A stretch of 64,000 nt of DNA from Pseudidiomarina homiensis (GTDB lineage Bacteria > Pseudomonadota > Gammaproteobacteria > Enterobacterales > Alteromonadaceae), in assembly GCF_003987225.1 (NCBI RefSeq), contig NZ_PIPX01000001.1, forward strand, positions 1,426,001-1,490,000, given 5' to 3'. Shown here in pieces: positions 41,502-53,843 of the stretch; position 1 is the first letter of the stretch, and every line of letters starts with the position of its first letter. The translations under genes were made by a program, and so were the position numbers. The notes below the pieces were generated by a model, which had not been told where the DNA came from, ran no database searches, and saw only the letters and a program-made list of their open reading frames with translations.

Positions 41502-42686
41502 TTAGTCTAAGATCTTAGATACTACGCCGGCGCCTACGGTACGGCCACCTTCACGGATTGCGAAGCGCAAGCCTTCGTCCATCGCGATTGGGTGAATCAA
41601 GTCAACAACAAACTTCAAGTTGTCGCCTGGCATTACCATTTCTACGCCGTCTGGCAATTGCACTGCACCAGTTACGTCAGTTGTACGGAAGTAGAACTGT
41701 GGACGATAGCCTTTGAAGAACGGAGTATGACGACCGCCTTCTTCTTTGTTCAATACGTAAACTTCCGCTTCGAACTTGGTGTGCGGAGTGATTGAACCTG
41801 GCTTCGCCAATACTTGGCCACGTTGGATCTCGTCACGCTTCGTACCACGCAACAACGCACCGATGTTCTCACCTGCACGACCTTCGTCAAGCAACTTACG
41901 GAACATCTCTACGCCCGTTACGATAGTCTTCGTCGTGTCTTTGATACCTACGATTTCAACTTCGTCACCAGTGCGAACGATACCACGCTCTACACGACCA
42001 GTTACTACAGTACCACGACCTGAGATCGAGAATACGTCTTCGATTGGCATGATGAACGGCTTATCGATATCACGCTCTGGCTCTGGGATGTAGTTATCCA
42101 AAGCTTCTGCCAACTCAAGGATTTTCGTTTCCCACTGCTCTTCGCCTTCCAACGCTTTCAACGCTGAACCTTGAATCACTGGCAAGTCGTCACCTGGGAA
42201 GTCGTACTCAGAAAGAAGTTCACGAACTTCCATCTCTACCAATTCCAACAACTCTTCGTCGTCTACCATGTCACATTTGTTCATGAAAACAACGATGAAC
42301 GGTACGCCTACCTGACGTGACAACAAGATGTGCTCACGGGTTTGTGGCATAGGGCCGTCAGTGGCAGCTACTACCAAGATCGCGCCGTCCATCTGCGCAG
42401 CACCGGTGATCATGTTTTTCACATAGTCAGCGTGTCCTGGGCAGTCTACGTGTGCGTAGTGACGCGTCGGAGTATCGTACTCAACGTGTGAAGTTGAGAT
42501 GGTGATACCACGCGCTTTTTCTTCTGGTGCGTTATCGATCATTGCGAAGTCTTTCGCAGCGCCACCGTAGGTTTTTGCCAAAACGGTAGTGATCGCAGCA
42601 GTCAGAGTAGTTTTACCATGGTCAACGTGGCCGATAGTACCTACGTTCACATGCGGTTTCGAACGTTCAAATTTTTCTTTTGACAT
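41502..42686 (-). CDS. tufB: Elongation factor Tu (second copy)
   Basis: 394-residue EF-Tu, identical to the copy at 22697 except for two residues in the region [11 protein letters not shown]. It follows the four-tRNA cluster exactly as tufB does in E. coli. DNA identity with the first copy starts at the ATG and runs about 115 bp past the stop; the 5' sides differ completely, so only the coding and 3' regions are kept alike. Confidence 0.98.
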   Translation of the reverse strand: MSKEKFERSKPHVNVGTIGHVDHGKTTLTAAITTVLAKTYGGAAKDFAMIDNAPEEKARGITISTSHVEYDTPTRHYAHVDCPGHADYVKNMITGAAQMDGAILVVAATDGPMPQTREHILLSRQVGVPFIVVFMNKCDMVDDEELLELVEMEVRELLSEYDFPGDDLPVIQGSALKALEGEEQWETKILELAEALDNYIPEPERDIDKPFIMPIEDVFSISGRGTVVTGRVERGIVRTGDEVEIVGIKDTTKTIVTGVEMFRKLLDEGRAGENIGALLRGTKRDEIQRGQVLAKPGSITPHTKFEAEVYVLNKEEGGRHTPFFKGYRPQFYFRTTDVTGAVQLPDGVEMVMPGDNLKFVVDLIHPIAMDEGLRFAIREGGRTVGAGVVSKILD

Positions 42687-42785
42687 GACAGCCTCTCTTT
42701 GGACAACGTACGGTGGTTAAACACCTAAATTGAGTCAAGTTTACGTAACCGAGAAGAATGTTTTGAAGGGGTTGGACCGATGAGA

Positions 42786-42861
42786 TGGTGCTGATAGGCG
42801 GATTTGAACCGCCGACCTCACCCTTACCAAGGGTGCGCTCTACCAACTGAGCTATATCAGC
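42786..42861 (-). tRNA. tRNA-Thr (GGT anticodon)
   Basis: 76 nt with encoded CCA. Acceptor GCTGATA/TATCAGC, anticodon loop TTGGTAA, T loop GGTTCAAATCC. Last of four tRNAs before tufB, equal to E. coli thrT. Confidence 0.96.
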
Positions 42862-42874
42862 ACTTACAGATTAT

Positions 42875-42949
<75 letters not shown>

Positions 42950-43012
42950 ATGCCTTGAATCGGGCCACCTCAAACCATTCTGAACTCACCGCATTAAACA
43001 GACAATGCAAAT

Positions 43013-43097
43013 TGGTGGAGGGGGCAGGATTCGAACCTGCGAAGGCTGAGCCGTCAGATTTACAGTCTGATCCCTTTGGCCACTCGGGAACCCCTCC
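43013..43097 (-). tRNA. tRNA-Tyr (GTA anticodon)
   Basis: 85 nt with a long variable arm and encoded CCA. Acceptor GGAGGGG pairs with CCCCTCC, anticodon loop CTGTAAA, T loop GGTTCGAATCC. Equivalent in position to E. coli tyrU. Confidence 0.96.
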
Positions 43098-43112
43098 GAA
43101 CAAATTTTGAGT

Positions 43113-43188
<76 letters not shown>

Positions 43189-43208
43189 ACCCCGGTTAGG
43201 TGGAGCGC

Positions 43209-43237
43209 ATTCTATTGTATCGATTTTGATGATGCAA
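43209..43237 (-). promoter_or_regulatory. Promoter of the tRNA-tufB transcript
   Basis: TTGCAT (43232-43237) and TAGAAT (43209-43214), 17 bp apart on the minus strand, then GCGCTCC before the first tRNA. The GC-rich discriminator is typical of stringently controlled stable RNA promoters. It lies between the purA stop and the first tRNA. Confidence 0.75.
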
Positions 43238-43277
43238 TAGGAAATGCTGATTTTTTTACGATTCCGCGACTGTTTGG

Positions 43278-44657
<1,380 letters not shown>

Positions 44658-45818
44658 TCAGCTTAACGCTTTTTTCAAGCGCTGATAGTCAGACGCATCG
44701 TGGTACAACGCAAATCCAAAACGCAAGCGCTTACCACGGTAGTCGGTTTCAACACCACCTTGTTGCAGTTGCTGCGCCAACGTTGCGACCTCTGCAGCTG
44801 ATGGCAGCTCGAACGTAAGAAAATGACCATGTTCCGCTAAGTCATCAACCAATAGCGCGGCGCGATTCAAAAGCGGATGTTCAAGTTCATCAATCACTGC
44901 CAAAAAATCGGCCTGTAACCGCTGTACATACTGATGAATGGCAGCAACGGTAATACCGTCTTCGCGCCACCACTGCACTACGGCCTCGAGTCGGTACAAC
45001 GCGGTAAAGTCCATGGTCGCACCGGCAAAACGCATACCGTCATTAGCATACTCCACTGTAGCTTGCTGGGGCTTCGCAAGGTTAGCAAAGTCAGCAAACC
45101 AGCCGGTATACTCTGGGCGCAGAGCGGTGCCCTTAGGCACACTCATGAAACAACAGCCTTCGCCGGCCTGCAAATACTTGTAGGCGCCCGCCACATAAAA
45201 AATACGGTCAGCAACATCATGCAAACTCGTCGGCAAGGCACCACAACCATGATACCCATCAATAACCACTTGGGTTGATTCAGGCACCCACGCCAACCAA
45301 GTGCCAACCCATGGCGCCACGACCCCGGAATTAAAGAACACTTGGCTGCAAAAAATTAAATCGAACGACTGCTGTTGCAAGGCTTGTTGCCAACGCTCGG
45401 CAAAGGTTGCGTATGGTTCACAACTGACGCGCACCACTTCGACATTCGCACGTTCTTCAAGCCGCCGAACCTGCCGCGAAAAACTATGAAACTCACCATC
45501 ACTCGTCAGTATCCGCAACGGCTGTGCTGGATCAAAACAACTGATCACTCGGTACAACAATTCATGCGTGTTACTGGCAAAGACAAATTGCTCTGGTGCA
45601 GGATGGTCAAGTAGCTCTGCCAACAGTTTTTGCACGCGTGGCAGGCGTTCACCGAAAATCATATCCCACTTGTGATCAACGCCTTTGGCACTATCGTCCC
45701 AATAAGCAAGCTGCGCGGCACGGGTAACGTCAGGCCAATAGTGATGGCTGTGCGGCGAGCAGTGAAGGGTCTCGGGATGCTGTTTGAGAAAGTGTTGATA
45801 ATACTGCTTGTAAGACAT
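44658..45818 (-). CDS. Class V PLP-dependent enzyme, kynureninase-like
   Basis: Predicted pyridoxal-phosphate enzyme of 386 residues. The Lys expected to bind PLP is K214 in VAGAYKYLQAGEG, and the PLP-contacting Asp and His are in DGYHGCGALP (D187, H190). The start CSPHSHHYWPDV replaces the LNSNSLG-type motif of true kynureninase, and the length is below that enzyme's usual 410 or more. So it belongs to the aminotransferase class V/kynureninase group, but the substrate is unknown. No other tryptophan catabolism genes are near. It sits between hflC and purA with repeat copy E upstream. Confidence 0.75.
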   Translation of the reverse strand: MSYKQYYQHFLKQHPETLHCSPHSHHYWPDVTRAAQLAYWDDSAKGVDHKWDMIFGERLPRVQKLLAELLDHPAPEQFVFASNTHELLYRVISCFDPAQPLRILTSDGEFHSFSRQVRRLEERANVEVVRVSCEPYATFAERWQQALQQQSFDLIFCSQVFFNSGVVAPWVGTWLAWVPESTQVVIDGYHGCGALPTSLHDVADRIFYVAGAYKYLQAGEGCCFMSVPKGTALRPEYTGWFADFANLAKPQQATVEYANDGMRFAGATMDFTALYRLEAVVQWWREDGITVAAIHQYVQRLQADFLAVIDELEHPLLNRAALLVDDLAEHGHFLTFELPSAAEVATLAQQLQQGGVETDYRGKRLRFGFALYHDASDYQRLKKALS

Positions 45819-45832
45819 AAACCCTCAAAGAG

Positions 45833-45953
45833 CGATGTTTGCTGTTCGCTGTTGGTTGTTCGTTTAAACCAGAGACATAAAAAGCAAGCATATACTGCTC
45901 TCAACGAAAAGTGAACGGAGTGAACGTGCAAACAGCAAATAGAAAACAACGCC
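45833..45953. repeat. Heptamer-based intergenic repeat, copy E
   Basis: Left arm TGTTTGCTGTTCGCTGTTGG from about 45837, GTTTAAAC at 45861-45868, the paired heptamer GTGAACG-GA-GTGAACG, and right arm GCAAACAGCAAATAG near 45928-45942. It lies between the PLP enzyme start and the hflC terminator. Confidence 0.8.
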
Positions 45954-45962
45954 TTTCGCTCA

Positions 45963-45989
45963 TAAAAAAGCCGGCGCTGGGCCGGCTCT
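45963..45989 (-). terminator. Rho-independent terminator after hflC
   Basis: AGCCGGC (45969-45975) and GCCGGCT (45981-45987) form a 7-bp stem with a 5-nt loop and a T run on the minus strand. It lies a few bases after the hflC stop and ends the amiB-to-hflC transcript. Confidence 0.9.
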
Positions 45990-45992
45990 CGA

Positions 45993-46877
45993 TTATTCTC
46001 CTGAAATGTTCTTCAAGTATTTGAAGAAGTCACTATCAGGCTCGAGGACAATCACATCATTGCCTCGTGCAAAGCTTGTTTCATAAGCTTGCAAGCTTCG
46101 CAAGAACTGGAAGAACTCCGGATCTTGCTGGTACGCCTCGGCATAGATACCAGCCGCTTCAGCATTACCTTCACCGCGTAGTTGACGCGACTGACGTTCA
46201 GCGTCAGCAAGCATTACGGTCACTCGAGCATCGACGTCGGCACGAATGAATTCCGCTTGCTCACGACCTTCAGAACGATGTTCACGCGCAACAGCTTCAC
46301 GTTCCGCGCGCATCCGCTGGAAGATCGACTGACTGACTTCGGTCGGCAGGTTGATTTGCATCACCCGCACGTCAATCACTTCGATACCGAGTTCTTGCGC
46401 GCTGTCTGCACCGCGAATCAAAGCTTCGCGCATGAGGTTGTCACGTTCACCTGAAACGATTTCCTTAATCGTACGACTACCAAACTCTGCACGCAGACCA
46501 CTGTTCACACGACGTGTCAACAAGGCCTCGGCTTGCGCTTGATTACCGCCGTTTGTCGACAGGTAATAAGTGGCAAAATCAGAGATACGCCATTTCACAT
46601 AGGTATCAACGATAAGGTCTTTCTTCTCACTGGTAACAAACCGGTCTGGGTCGCCGTCGAGCGTTTTGAAACGTGCATCAAGGCGCTTAACGTTTTCGAT
46701 CAACGGTAATTTAAAGTGTAAGCCTGGTTCGTAAACCGTTGGCATACCAGTGTCCGCGTCACGCTGAACCTTACCAAATTGGATAACGATCGCGCGTTCA
46801 CCTTCGCTCACCACAAATAGCGATGAGAAACCGAGGATCACGGCAATGATAACGAGTACTGCAATTAAGTTTTTCAT
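45993..46877 (-). CDS. hflC: FtsH-regulating membrane protein HflC
   Basis: SPFH/band 7 membrane protein of 294 residues: one N-terminal membrane helix (LIAVLVIIAVILGFSSLFVV), then the periplasmic SPFH domain and a coiled coil with ARVTVMLADAERQSRQLRGEGNAEA. With HflK it forms a large complex that controls the FtsH protease. It follows hflK with a 3-nt gap. Confidence 0.97.
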   Translation of the reverse strand: MKNLIAVLVIIAVILGFSSLFVVSEGERAIVIQFGKVQRDADTGMPTVYEPGLHFKLPLIENVKRLDARFKTLDGDPDRFVTSEKKDLIVDTYVKWRISDFATYYLSTNGGNQAQAEALLTRRVNSGLRAEFGSRTIKEIVSGERDNLMREALIRGADSAQELGIEVIDVRVMQINLPTEVSQSIFQRMRAEREAVAREHRSEGREQAEFIRADVDARVTVMLADAERQSRQLRGEGNAEAAGIYAEAYQQDPEFFQFLRSLQAYETSFARGNDVIVLEPDSDFFKYLKNISGE

Positions 46878-46880
46878 AGC

Positions 46881-48077
46881 TTAGCCTCGACCTCCGTCGT
46901 ACCGGTCACTTGTGCGGCCAGTTGAATTCGTGGATGTACCCTGACGGCTGTTGTTAGAGCGCGTCGAGTTCGTTGAGGTTGAGTTTTGTCCGTCGCTGCT
47001 GCCGGACATGTTGCTCGAACTATCAGTATTGCGGCGTTGTTGCTCGAGGATCTTGTCTAGTGGCAGGTACATCATGTTGTTGCTACCTTCCACATCAACC
47101 ATCACCTTGGCGGTATTCGCGTAGATTTTCTCGAGTGTTTCTAAATACAAACGATCACGCGTCACTTTTGGTGCCTTGTTGTATTGCGGCAGCAACTCGT
47201 TGAAACGTGCAATTTCACCCTGCGCTTTTAACACTTGCTGTTCGCGATAGGCTTGCGCTTCTTGCAGAATACGACGCACTTGTCCACGAGCGGTTGGTTC
47301 TACTTCACGCGCGTAAGCTTCAGCTTCACGAATAAAGCGTTGCTCATCCTCTTGGGCAGCGATCGCATCATCAAAAGCATCTTTAACCGCTTCTGGTGGA
47401 CGCGCTGGCAACAAGTTGATATCAACAATTTGAATACCAAGCTGGTAAGGCGCAATGATATTTTCCAACAGCTCCAAAGTATTAGTTCGCACGTTTTCAC
47501 GACCCACGGTTAATACTTCGTCCATGGTCGTGTGACCCACAACATAACGTAAGGCACTATCGGTGGCTTGCGCCAAGCTGTTGTCGGCATTCTCAACGGC
47601 ATAGAGGTAGTCACGCGGATTGATGATGCGATATTGCACATCAAGCTCAACATGCACAACGTTTTCGTCTTGCGTCAACATGAAGCCTTCAGATTGGAAC
47701 TGGCGAACGTTACTTACATCGACCATTTCAACACTGTCGATGAAAACCGGACGCCAATGCAGTCCTGATTCCACGAGGTTGTGGAAATTACCAAAACGCA
47801 ATACCACACCGCGCTCTGCTTCTTTTACTGTGTAAAAACCGGCAATGAACCATACCACTACCAACAACACAGCAATGATGCCGAAACCTTTGCTTGGAAA
47901 ACCGCCGCTCGACGATGACGAACCACCGCCCTTCTTACCTGAGCCGCCTATCCCAAATTTGCTTAAAAGATTGCGTACCGCTTCATCAAGGTCCGGTGGA
48001 CCCTGATCGCGACCGCCTTGGTTTTTCCATGGATCACGGTCGTTATTGTTACCGTTTCCCGGTTGATTCCAGGCCAT
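46881..48077 (-). CDS. hflK: FtsH-regulating membrane protein HflK
   Basis: Partner of HflC, 398 residues. The N-terminus is cytoplasmic and rich in Gly, Asn and Ser; one membrane helix follows (GIIAVLLVVVWFIAGFYTV), then the SPFH domain and coiled coil. The C-terminal tail of about 60 residues is unusually rich in Ser, Asn and Thr (SSSNMSGSSDG and similar), a low-complexity region that often varies between species. Confidence 0.97.
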   Translation of the reverse strand: MAWNQPGNGNNNDRDPWKNQGGRDQGPPDLDEAVRNLLSKFGIGGSGKKGGGSSSSSGGFPSKGFGIIAVLLVVVWFIAGFYTVKEAERGVVLRFGNFHNLVESGLHWRPVFIDSVEMVDVSNVRQFQSEGFMLTQDENVVHVELDVQYRIINPRDYLYAVENADNSLAQATDSALRYVVGHTTMDEVLTVGRENVRTNTLELLENIIAPYQLGIQIVDINLLPARPPEAVKDAFDDAIAAQEDEQRFIREAEAYAREVEPTARGQVRRILQEAQAYREQQVLKAQGEIARFNELLPQYNKAPKVTRDRLYLETLEKIYANTAKVMVDVEGSNNMMYLPLDKILEQQRRNTDSSSNMSGSSDGQNSTSTNSTRSNNSRQGTSTNSTGRTSDRYDGGRG

Positions 48078-48131
48078 TGACTACTCCAACTGTCGATCGA
48101 ACTGTAAATGAATTTTGTCGTCTGTAATGAG

Positions 48132-49427
48132 CTATTCTACAAAGCCTTGCAAACTATCGCCATACTCATCGGCAACTTGTTTACATAAACGCTGCCAATC
48201 CACGGCCGACATGCGCACTTTCATGGCAAGCGCACCATCGTCACAAGCCGCTTCTTCAGTGACACTATTAAGTGCGTAAAGCCGACCACGCAACTTACCC
48301 ATCGACGGCGGGATCTTTAACGCAACATTGACCATCGCTGGGCGTAGGCGTTGTTCAAGCGCCTGCTTCAGCAGCTCCACGCCTTCGCCTGTTTGTGCCG
48401 ATAACCAAACCCGCACAGGTTGCTGCTGGTCATCGTAATCGATACGCGCTTCGCCCGCATCGAGTCGGTCTATTTTGTTACAAATTAATAATTGCGGTAC
48501 TTCATCAGCGCCAATTTCGTGTAAGACCTCGGTCACCTGCTCGACATTCTCTTGCTGCCGCTCATCACTAATATCGATAACGTGTAATAAAAGATCAGCG
48601 TCTTGAGTCTCTTGCAGTGTAGCTTTAAAAGCCGCTACAAGTTCATGCGGCAAATGTCGGATAAAGCCTACGGTGTCGGCTAAAATTATGGGCCCGACGT
48701 CAGGCAACTCAAGCTTACGTAAGGTCGGATCAAGCGTCGCAAACAATTGGTCGGCGGCGTAGACATCGGCTTCAGTAATTCGGTTAAATAGCGTCGACTT
48801 ACCGGCGTTGGTATAGCCTACCAAGGATACCGTAGGTATTTCGGCACGCTGACGCGCGCGTCTACCCTGCTCGCGCTGCTTCTGTACCTTTTGTAAGCGC
48901 CCGAGGATGTTCTTAATACGGCCACGAATCAAACGGCGGTCAGTCTCGAGCTGCGTTTCACCAGGACCACGTAACCCGATACCACCCTTTTGCCGTTCCA
49001 AGTGCGTCCAACCGCGTACAAGCCGGGTCGAAATATGCCGAAGCTGAGCAAGCTCAACCTGCAATTTACCTTCGTGAGTCCGTGCTCGTTGCGCAAAAAT
49101 ATCAAGGATTAAGCCGGTACGGTCTAATACTCGACATTGGCACAATTTCTCAAGGTTACGCTCTTGGGTAGGCGACAAACTATGATTAAAAATGACAATA
49201 TTAGCATTATGCAGCTTCACGGCTTCGGCGATTTCCTCGGCCTTGCCGCTACCCACAAAAAAGCGCGAACTCGGTGTCGAGCGCGCAGCAGTAATCACCG
49301 CAAGCGTTTCGACGCCAGCGGAAGACACCAACAATTTAAGTTCAGAGAGGTCTTCCCGATCGGTTTCCGCCGGGAAATCAACGTGCACCAGGATAGCCTG
49401 TTCACCACTTTCAAACCTATCAAACAA
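48132..49427 (-). CDS. hflX: Ribosome-associated GTPase HflX
   Basis: GTPase that splits stalled ribosomes, especially after heat stress. The 431-residue protein has the HflX N-terminal domain (ALSPTQERN-like NHSLSPTQERNLEKL), GLRGPGETQLETDRR, and G motifs GYTNAGKSTLFN, DTVGFI and NKIDRL. The start codon is TTG at 49427 (MFDRFESGEQ, as in the family), with GGAG upstream. hfq lies 29 nt upstream. Confidence 0.97.
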   Translation of the reverse strand: MFDRFESGEQAILVHVDFPAETDREDLSELKLLVSSAGVETLAVITAARSTPSSRFFVGSGKAEEIAEAVKLHNANIVIFNHSLSPTQERNLEKLCQCRVLDRTGLILDIFAQRARTHEGKLQVELAQLRHISTRLVRGWTHLERQKGGIGLRGPGETQLETDRRLIRGRIKNILGRLQKVQKQREQGRRARQRAEIPTVSLVGYTNAGKSTLFNRITEADVYAADQLFATLDPTLRKLELPDVGPIILADTVGFIRHLPHELVAAFKATLQETQDADLLLHVIDISDERQQENVEQVTEVLHEIGADEVPQLLICNKIDRLDAGEARIDYDDQQQPVRVWLSAQTGEGVELLKQALEQRLRPAMVNVALKIPPSMGKLRGRLYALNSVTEEAACDDGALAMKVRMSAVDWQRLCKQVADEYGDSLQGFVE

Positions 49428-49456
49428 GCTATCACTGCTCCTTCAAGAATCTTAGT

Positions 49457-49738
<282 letters not shown>

Positions 49739-49843
49739 TTAGTCCGGCAGCTTACTACAGACCACAGGTGCCAGTCCGCTCAACTATAGTCTAACCTTTC
49801 TCATTTACCAGCTGCGCTGTTATCGTTTTTCGTACTTACCTTA

Positions 49844-49871
49844 ACTATAAGGCCAAATTGTAGGCTTTCAA
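49844..49871 (-). promoter_or_regulatory. Candidate hfq promoter
   Basis: TTGAAA (49866-49871) and TATAGT (49844-49849) with a 16-bp spacer on the minus strand; the -35 overlaps the end of miaA. In E. coli hfq also has promoters within and after miaA. Confidence 0.5.
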
Positions 49872-50818
49872 GGTTTGATTCGTGTAAAGTTTTCAGGCAC
49901 TTCTCGACAATACGCTAGTGACTGGTCAAGCAGATCTGGTGCCAAACTATCGAACCAGCGCACCCCCGGCCATTTGCGCAGCCACGTCAATTGCCGCTTC
50001 GCCAATTGCCGGGTCGCGAAAATACCTTTGTCAACCATGGTTTGGTAATCATCGTCGCCGTCCAAATACTGCCAAACCTGCCGATATCCCACGCAGCGCA
50101 ACGCTGGTAAGTCTAAATGTAAATCACCACGCGCACGCAAGGCTTTGACCTCGTCAATGAACCCTTGTTCCAACATTTGTCGAAACCTCAGAGCTATACG
50201 TTCGTGCAATACTTCACGCTGCGCTGGTGCGACCGAAAGTTGAATCACTGGGTAGTTGAGCGCACCCTGTCGAGTTTGCGTTAGCTCGGTCAACGACTTT
50301 CCGCTTATCTGATACACCTCTAACGCACGAATGAGTCGTTGTGGATCATTCGGATGTATCCGCGCAGCACTAACGGGGTCAACCGCTGCAAGCTCCGCGT
50401 GCAGGGCGTCACTTCCTTCACTCGCTAAACGGGCAGTCAAATCGCGACGAACCGCTTCATTAGCCTCCGGCAGTTCCGACATACCCTCTAACAACGTCTT
50501 GAAGTACATCATCGTACCGCCGACCAGCAACGGTATCCGTCCGTTTGCCAAGATCGACTCGATCTCACGTTTTGCATCGTTAGCAAACTGTGCTGCCGAA
50601 TAACGCTCAGCAGGATCGCAAATATCAATCAAGCGGTGTGGTGCAGCCGCTAGTTCCTCGGCAGTCGGTTTCGCAGTGCCAATATCCATGCCGCGATAGA
50701 TTAAGGCAGAATCAACCGAAACGATGTCCGCTCCCAGTTGTTGACTCAGTTCAATCGCTAAGCCAGTTTTACCCGCCGCAGTGGGGCCGTAAAGGCAGAT
50801 GACATAAGGTTCATTCAT
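49868..50818 (-). CDS. miaA: tRNA dimethylallyltransferase MiaA
   Basis: Adds dimethylallyl to A37 of tRNAs that read U-starting codons. The 316-residue protein has P-loop [14 protein letters not shown], the [17 protein letters not shown] motif and the C-terminal [11 protein letters not shown]. Its start overlaps the mutL stop as ATGA, so the two are coupled. Confidence 0.97.
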   Translation of the reverse strand: MNEPYVICLYGPTAAGKTGLAIELSQQLGADIVSVDSALIYRGMDIGTAKPTAEELAAAPHRLIDICDPAERYSAAQFANDAKREIESILANGRIPLLVGGTMMYFKTLLEGMSELPEANEAVRRDLTARLASEGSDALHAELAAVDPVSAARIHPNDPQRLIRALEVYQISGKSLTELTQTRQGALNYPVIQLSVAPAQREVLHERIALRFRQMLEQGFIDEVKALRARGDLHLDLPALRCVGYRQVWQYLDGDDDYQTMVDKGIFATRQLAKRQLTWLRKWPGVRWFDSLAPDLLDQSLAYCREVPENFTRIKP

Positions 50819-52521
50819 CGTAATGGTTCCGGTAATTCAGGTAGTTCGACAGGCAACGTGTAGACATCGTCAGCTGCGAGCTTTTGTTGCCATACCTGCC
50901 ACCAATGTTCCGCTTGAACGTGGCTGTAGTGCTGACTCACTTGCAAGCGTGCAAACCAATACCAAAACTCTTGCGGAGGTTCGTCGTGGCGTTCTAACAT
51001 GCTGGCGACCTCGACCAGACTCGCCGCAATGTCACTGTTACGCAGTGCACTTGGTACCTGCTTTACAAGCCAATTTCGACCTTCTTGCGCCAACAGAATA
51101 CCTAACTGCCCCCAGCGCTTGTTGTCGATACGCTGCACCCGAGCTAACAATTCGGTGTCGGTAATTTTTACCGGGATCAGTAAAGGTTGTCCGGCAAGCC
51201 CAGTCTGAAATTGCTGTTGCCACTTCGCTGCATGGTAATGTTGCTCAACGGCTTGCAAGTGCAGCAGCTTAAGCTCTTGCGCCTCGTTTGTTGGCTGTTG
51301 AAAAAGGGCAAAACGCCCCGCCAGTACTGTCAATAAGGCAGGAGACTCCGACATGTTCAGTCGCTCTGCTGCTGGTATCTGCTGAGTATCACTCGGCGCT
51401 TGGCCCTGGCCTTGCGCCGGCCACTTTAGTCCGGGCAGAGGCGTTGTTGCGCGTGGCTGCAACTCTGCAACTTGTTGTCGTAGGCTTTCTGGAGCTGCCT
51501 TATACTGATGCTCTGCCGCCCCTACAGCGTTAATGCGTAAGCCTTCACGAACCGTCTGCAAAACAAAGTCGTGAATTTGCCGCGCCTGATGAAAGCGCAC
51601 CTCATGTTTTGCGGGATGCACGTTTACGTCGACATCGTGAGGAGGCAATTCCAAATACAACACATAAGTTGCTGAGCGATCATCACTCAGGCTGTCACCA
51701 TACGCTTGCCTTATCGCGTGATTCAACATGCGATCACGCATCATGCGACCATTCACGTAAAAATATTGCGCATCGCCCTGATGTCGACAGTGAATAGCGT
51801 CGACCACCCACCCCCAGAGCCGCACACCCAAATGTTCAGCTTCAATAAAATGTGCATGGTCGGTAAAACTACTGCCGACAACTTTAGCGATGCGCTGTAA
51901 CGCATCCTGCGCTGCCACTGCAGGGTAATTACGCACCGTTTTCTGGTTATGGTTCAGCACAATACGAACGTCAAAACGACTCAACGCAATGCGTTTAAGC
52001 AGGTCATCAATATGGGTGAATTCGGTTTTGTCCGTACGCAAAAACTTACGCCGCGCCGGCGTATTAAAGAACAGATCTTCAACATCAACTGTCGTACCAT
52101 CGGGGTGACTCGCAGGTGCTAATTCCGCACTCATGTCACGGCCCTCAACCCAGGCTCGCCAAGCTTGCTCTTGAGCTGCTGGTTTCGACGTTAGTGTTAA
52201 GCGCGCCACAGAACTGATACTCGCCAACGCCTCGCCACGAAAGCCTAGACTTTGAATTGCCTCCAAGTCTGCGAGCGAGTGAATTTTGCTGGTGGCGTGA
52301 CGCGCCAAAGCCAGCGCCAGCTCCTCTTTGACAATTCCTGCGCCATTGTCACGAATGCGAATTCGGCGCCGACCGCCTTTCTCGATATCCACCGTGAGTT
52401 GGTCTGCCCCTGCGTCCAAACTGTTTTCAATGAGCTCTTTGACGACCGAAGCAGGACGTTCTATCACCTCGCCCGCGGCTATTTGGTTCGCCAGGCTTAT
52501 CGGGAGTAACTGTATGGGCAT
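50815..52521 (-). CDS. mutL: DNA mismatch repair protein MutL
   Basis: GHKL ATPase that links MutS to the downstream repair nuclease. The 568-residue protein begins [28 protein letters not shown], with DNGAGI and GFRGEAL motifs. The C-terminal dimer domain lacks the DQHAxxE endonuclease motif, so it is of the E. coli type that works with MutH. It is shorter than E. coli MutL (615), mostly in the central linker. amiB lies 8 nt upstream. Confidence 0.97.
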   Translation of the reverse strand: MPIQLLPISLANQIAAGEVIERPASVVKELIENSLDAGADQLTVDIEKGGRRRIRIRDNGAGIVKEELALALARHATSKIHSLADLEAIQSLGFRGEALASISSVARLTLTSKPAAQEQAWRAWVEGRDMSAELAPASHPDGTTVDVEDLFFNTPARRKFLRTDKTEFTHIDDLLKRIALSRFDVRIVLNHNQKTVRNYPAVAAQDALQRIAKVVGSSFTDHAHFIEAEHLGVRLWGWVVDAIHCRHQGDAQYFYVNGRMMRDRMLNHAIRQAYGDSLSDDRSATYVLYLELPPHDVDVNVHPAKHEVRFHQARQIHDFVLQTVREGLRINAVGAAEHQYKAAPESLRQQVAELQPRATTPLPGLKWPAQGQGQAPSDTQQIPAAERLNMSESPALLTVLAGRFALFQQPTNEAQELKLLHLQAVEQHYHAAKWQQQFQTGLAGQPLLIPVKITDTELLARVQRIDNKRWGQLGILLAQEGRNWLVKQVPSALRNSDIAASLVEVASMLERHDEPPQEFWYWFARLQVSQHYSHVQAEHWWQVWQQKLAADDVYTLPVELPELPEPLR

Positions 52522-52529
52522 GGGTAAAC

Positions 52530-53843
52530 CTATTCGGGGCTCGGAATTTCGAGCACTTGGCCAATTTGAATAACCGAGCTATTCAAGTTGTTGTGTGCCT
52601 TAATTGCTGCAATAGAAGTGTTGTAACGTTGTGCCAGAATCGATAGCGACTCGCCCGAGCGCACCACGTGCCGGTTGGTTCGGTTATTCGCGAACATCGT
52701 GCCGTCGGGTGGGCGCCGCATGAAATAACTGCGCACGCCTTGATAAATGGCTCGCGCCAGCTTTTGCTGGTGCTGATTACTACGCAATAATTGCTCTTCC
52801 GATGGATTCGTAATAAAGCCCGTTTCAACCAGCATCGATGGCATTGCTGTGGAAGTTAATACGGCCAAACTGGCATGTTGCGGTTTCGCTTTATGCATGC
52901 GCGTAATTTGCTTCAGTTCGCCAAGTACATCACTGGCGGCTTCGTAGCCACTCGCCATCGCATGATCCATACTCATCGAAATAAGCGTTTCATTAAGAAA
53001 GTTATCTTCATTTTCGACTGCGGGAACCCCACCTAGTACATCAGATAAACGCTCCTTATTCTCGAGCAAACGACCCATTTCAGTACTCGCACGACGATTC
53101 GACAATACCCAAATCGATGCTCCGCGTGGCTGCGGCGAGGTAAATCCATCGGCATGCACTGACACAAATAAATCAGCTTTAACGCGTTCGGCCTTACGTG
53201 GTCGCTCATTCAAATTGACATAATAATCGTCGGAGCGAATCAAATAAGCTTGCATACCAGGGTCAGCGTTAATCATTTTTGCGAGCGCTCGTGCGACCTT
53301 TAGAACGACATCTTTTTCATAGGTCCCCGACGGGCCGATCGAGCCTGGATCTTCACCGCCATGACCAGCGTCAATGGCGATGGTGACTTTGCGCTCTTGC
53401 AGATCATCAGCGCTCAAGGCCGCTTCATCACGCTTTAACGACGTCCCCGGGAGATCCACAACCAATCGGTGCCCATGCATTTCTTGTGGTGGCAGCACCT
53501 GAATAACGGGATCTACTTGTTTGTCTAATTCAAGCACAATGCGCGTGCTACCAGGCAGTTTGGGCGTACTGGTACGAATTTTCTTTAATAACAATGAGCT
53601 TGATTCAAGCTGAGCTAGGTTAACGTTAAGTTCCGTGCTCGGAAAATCAATCACCAAACGATACGGATGTGATTGGTTGAGAGAGAAATAGCTATACTCC
53701 GGAGCCCCAGCCATATCAAAGACCACACGGGTGTTGTCCGGCGAAGGCCACATCCGTATGTTTTTAATTGTGTTTGCCGCATGCACAGGTAGCACAAAAG
53801 CCGCCAGTACAAGCGTCATGACCGTGACAAAAAAACGTTGCAT
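52530..53843 (-). CDS. amiB: N-acetylmuramoyl-L-alanine amidase AmiB-type with LysM
   Basis: Periplasmic zinc amidase that cuts the peptide from septal peptidoglycan during daughter-cell separation. The 437-residue protein has a signal peptide (to about residue 22), an AMIN domain at about 25-135, an Amidase_3 domain at about 150-375 with zinc ligands in [11 protein letters not shown] and VSVHADG and the catalytic Glu in [10 protein letters not shown], and one C-terminal LysM ([18 protein letters not shown]). Its ATG overlaps the tsaE stop as TGATG. Confidence 0.96.
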   Translation of the reverse strand: MQRFFVTVMTLVLAAFVLPVHAANTIKNIRMWPSPDNTRVVFDMAGAPEYSYFSLNQSHPYRLVIDFPSTELNVNLAQLESSSLLLKKIRTSTPKLPGSTRIVLELDKQVDPVIQVLPPQEMHGHRLVVDLPGTSLKRDEAALSADDLQERKVTIAIDAGHGGEDPGSIGPSGTYEKDVVLKVARALAKMINADPGMQAYLIRSDDYYVNLNERPRKAERVKADLFVSVHADGFTSPQPRGASIWVLSNRRASTEMGRLLENKERLSDVLGGVPAVENEDNFLNETLISMSMDHAMASGYEAASDVLGELKQITRMHKAKPQHASLAVLTSTAMPSMLVETGFITNPSEEQLLRSNQHQQKLARAIYQGVRSYFMRRPPDGTMFANNRTNRHVVRSGESLSILAQRYNTSIAAIKAHNNLNSSVIQIGQVLEIPSPE

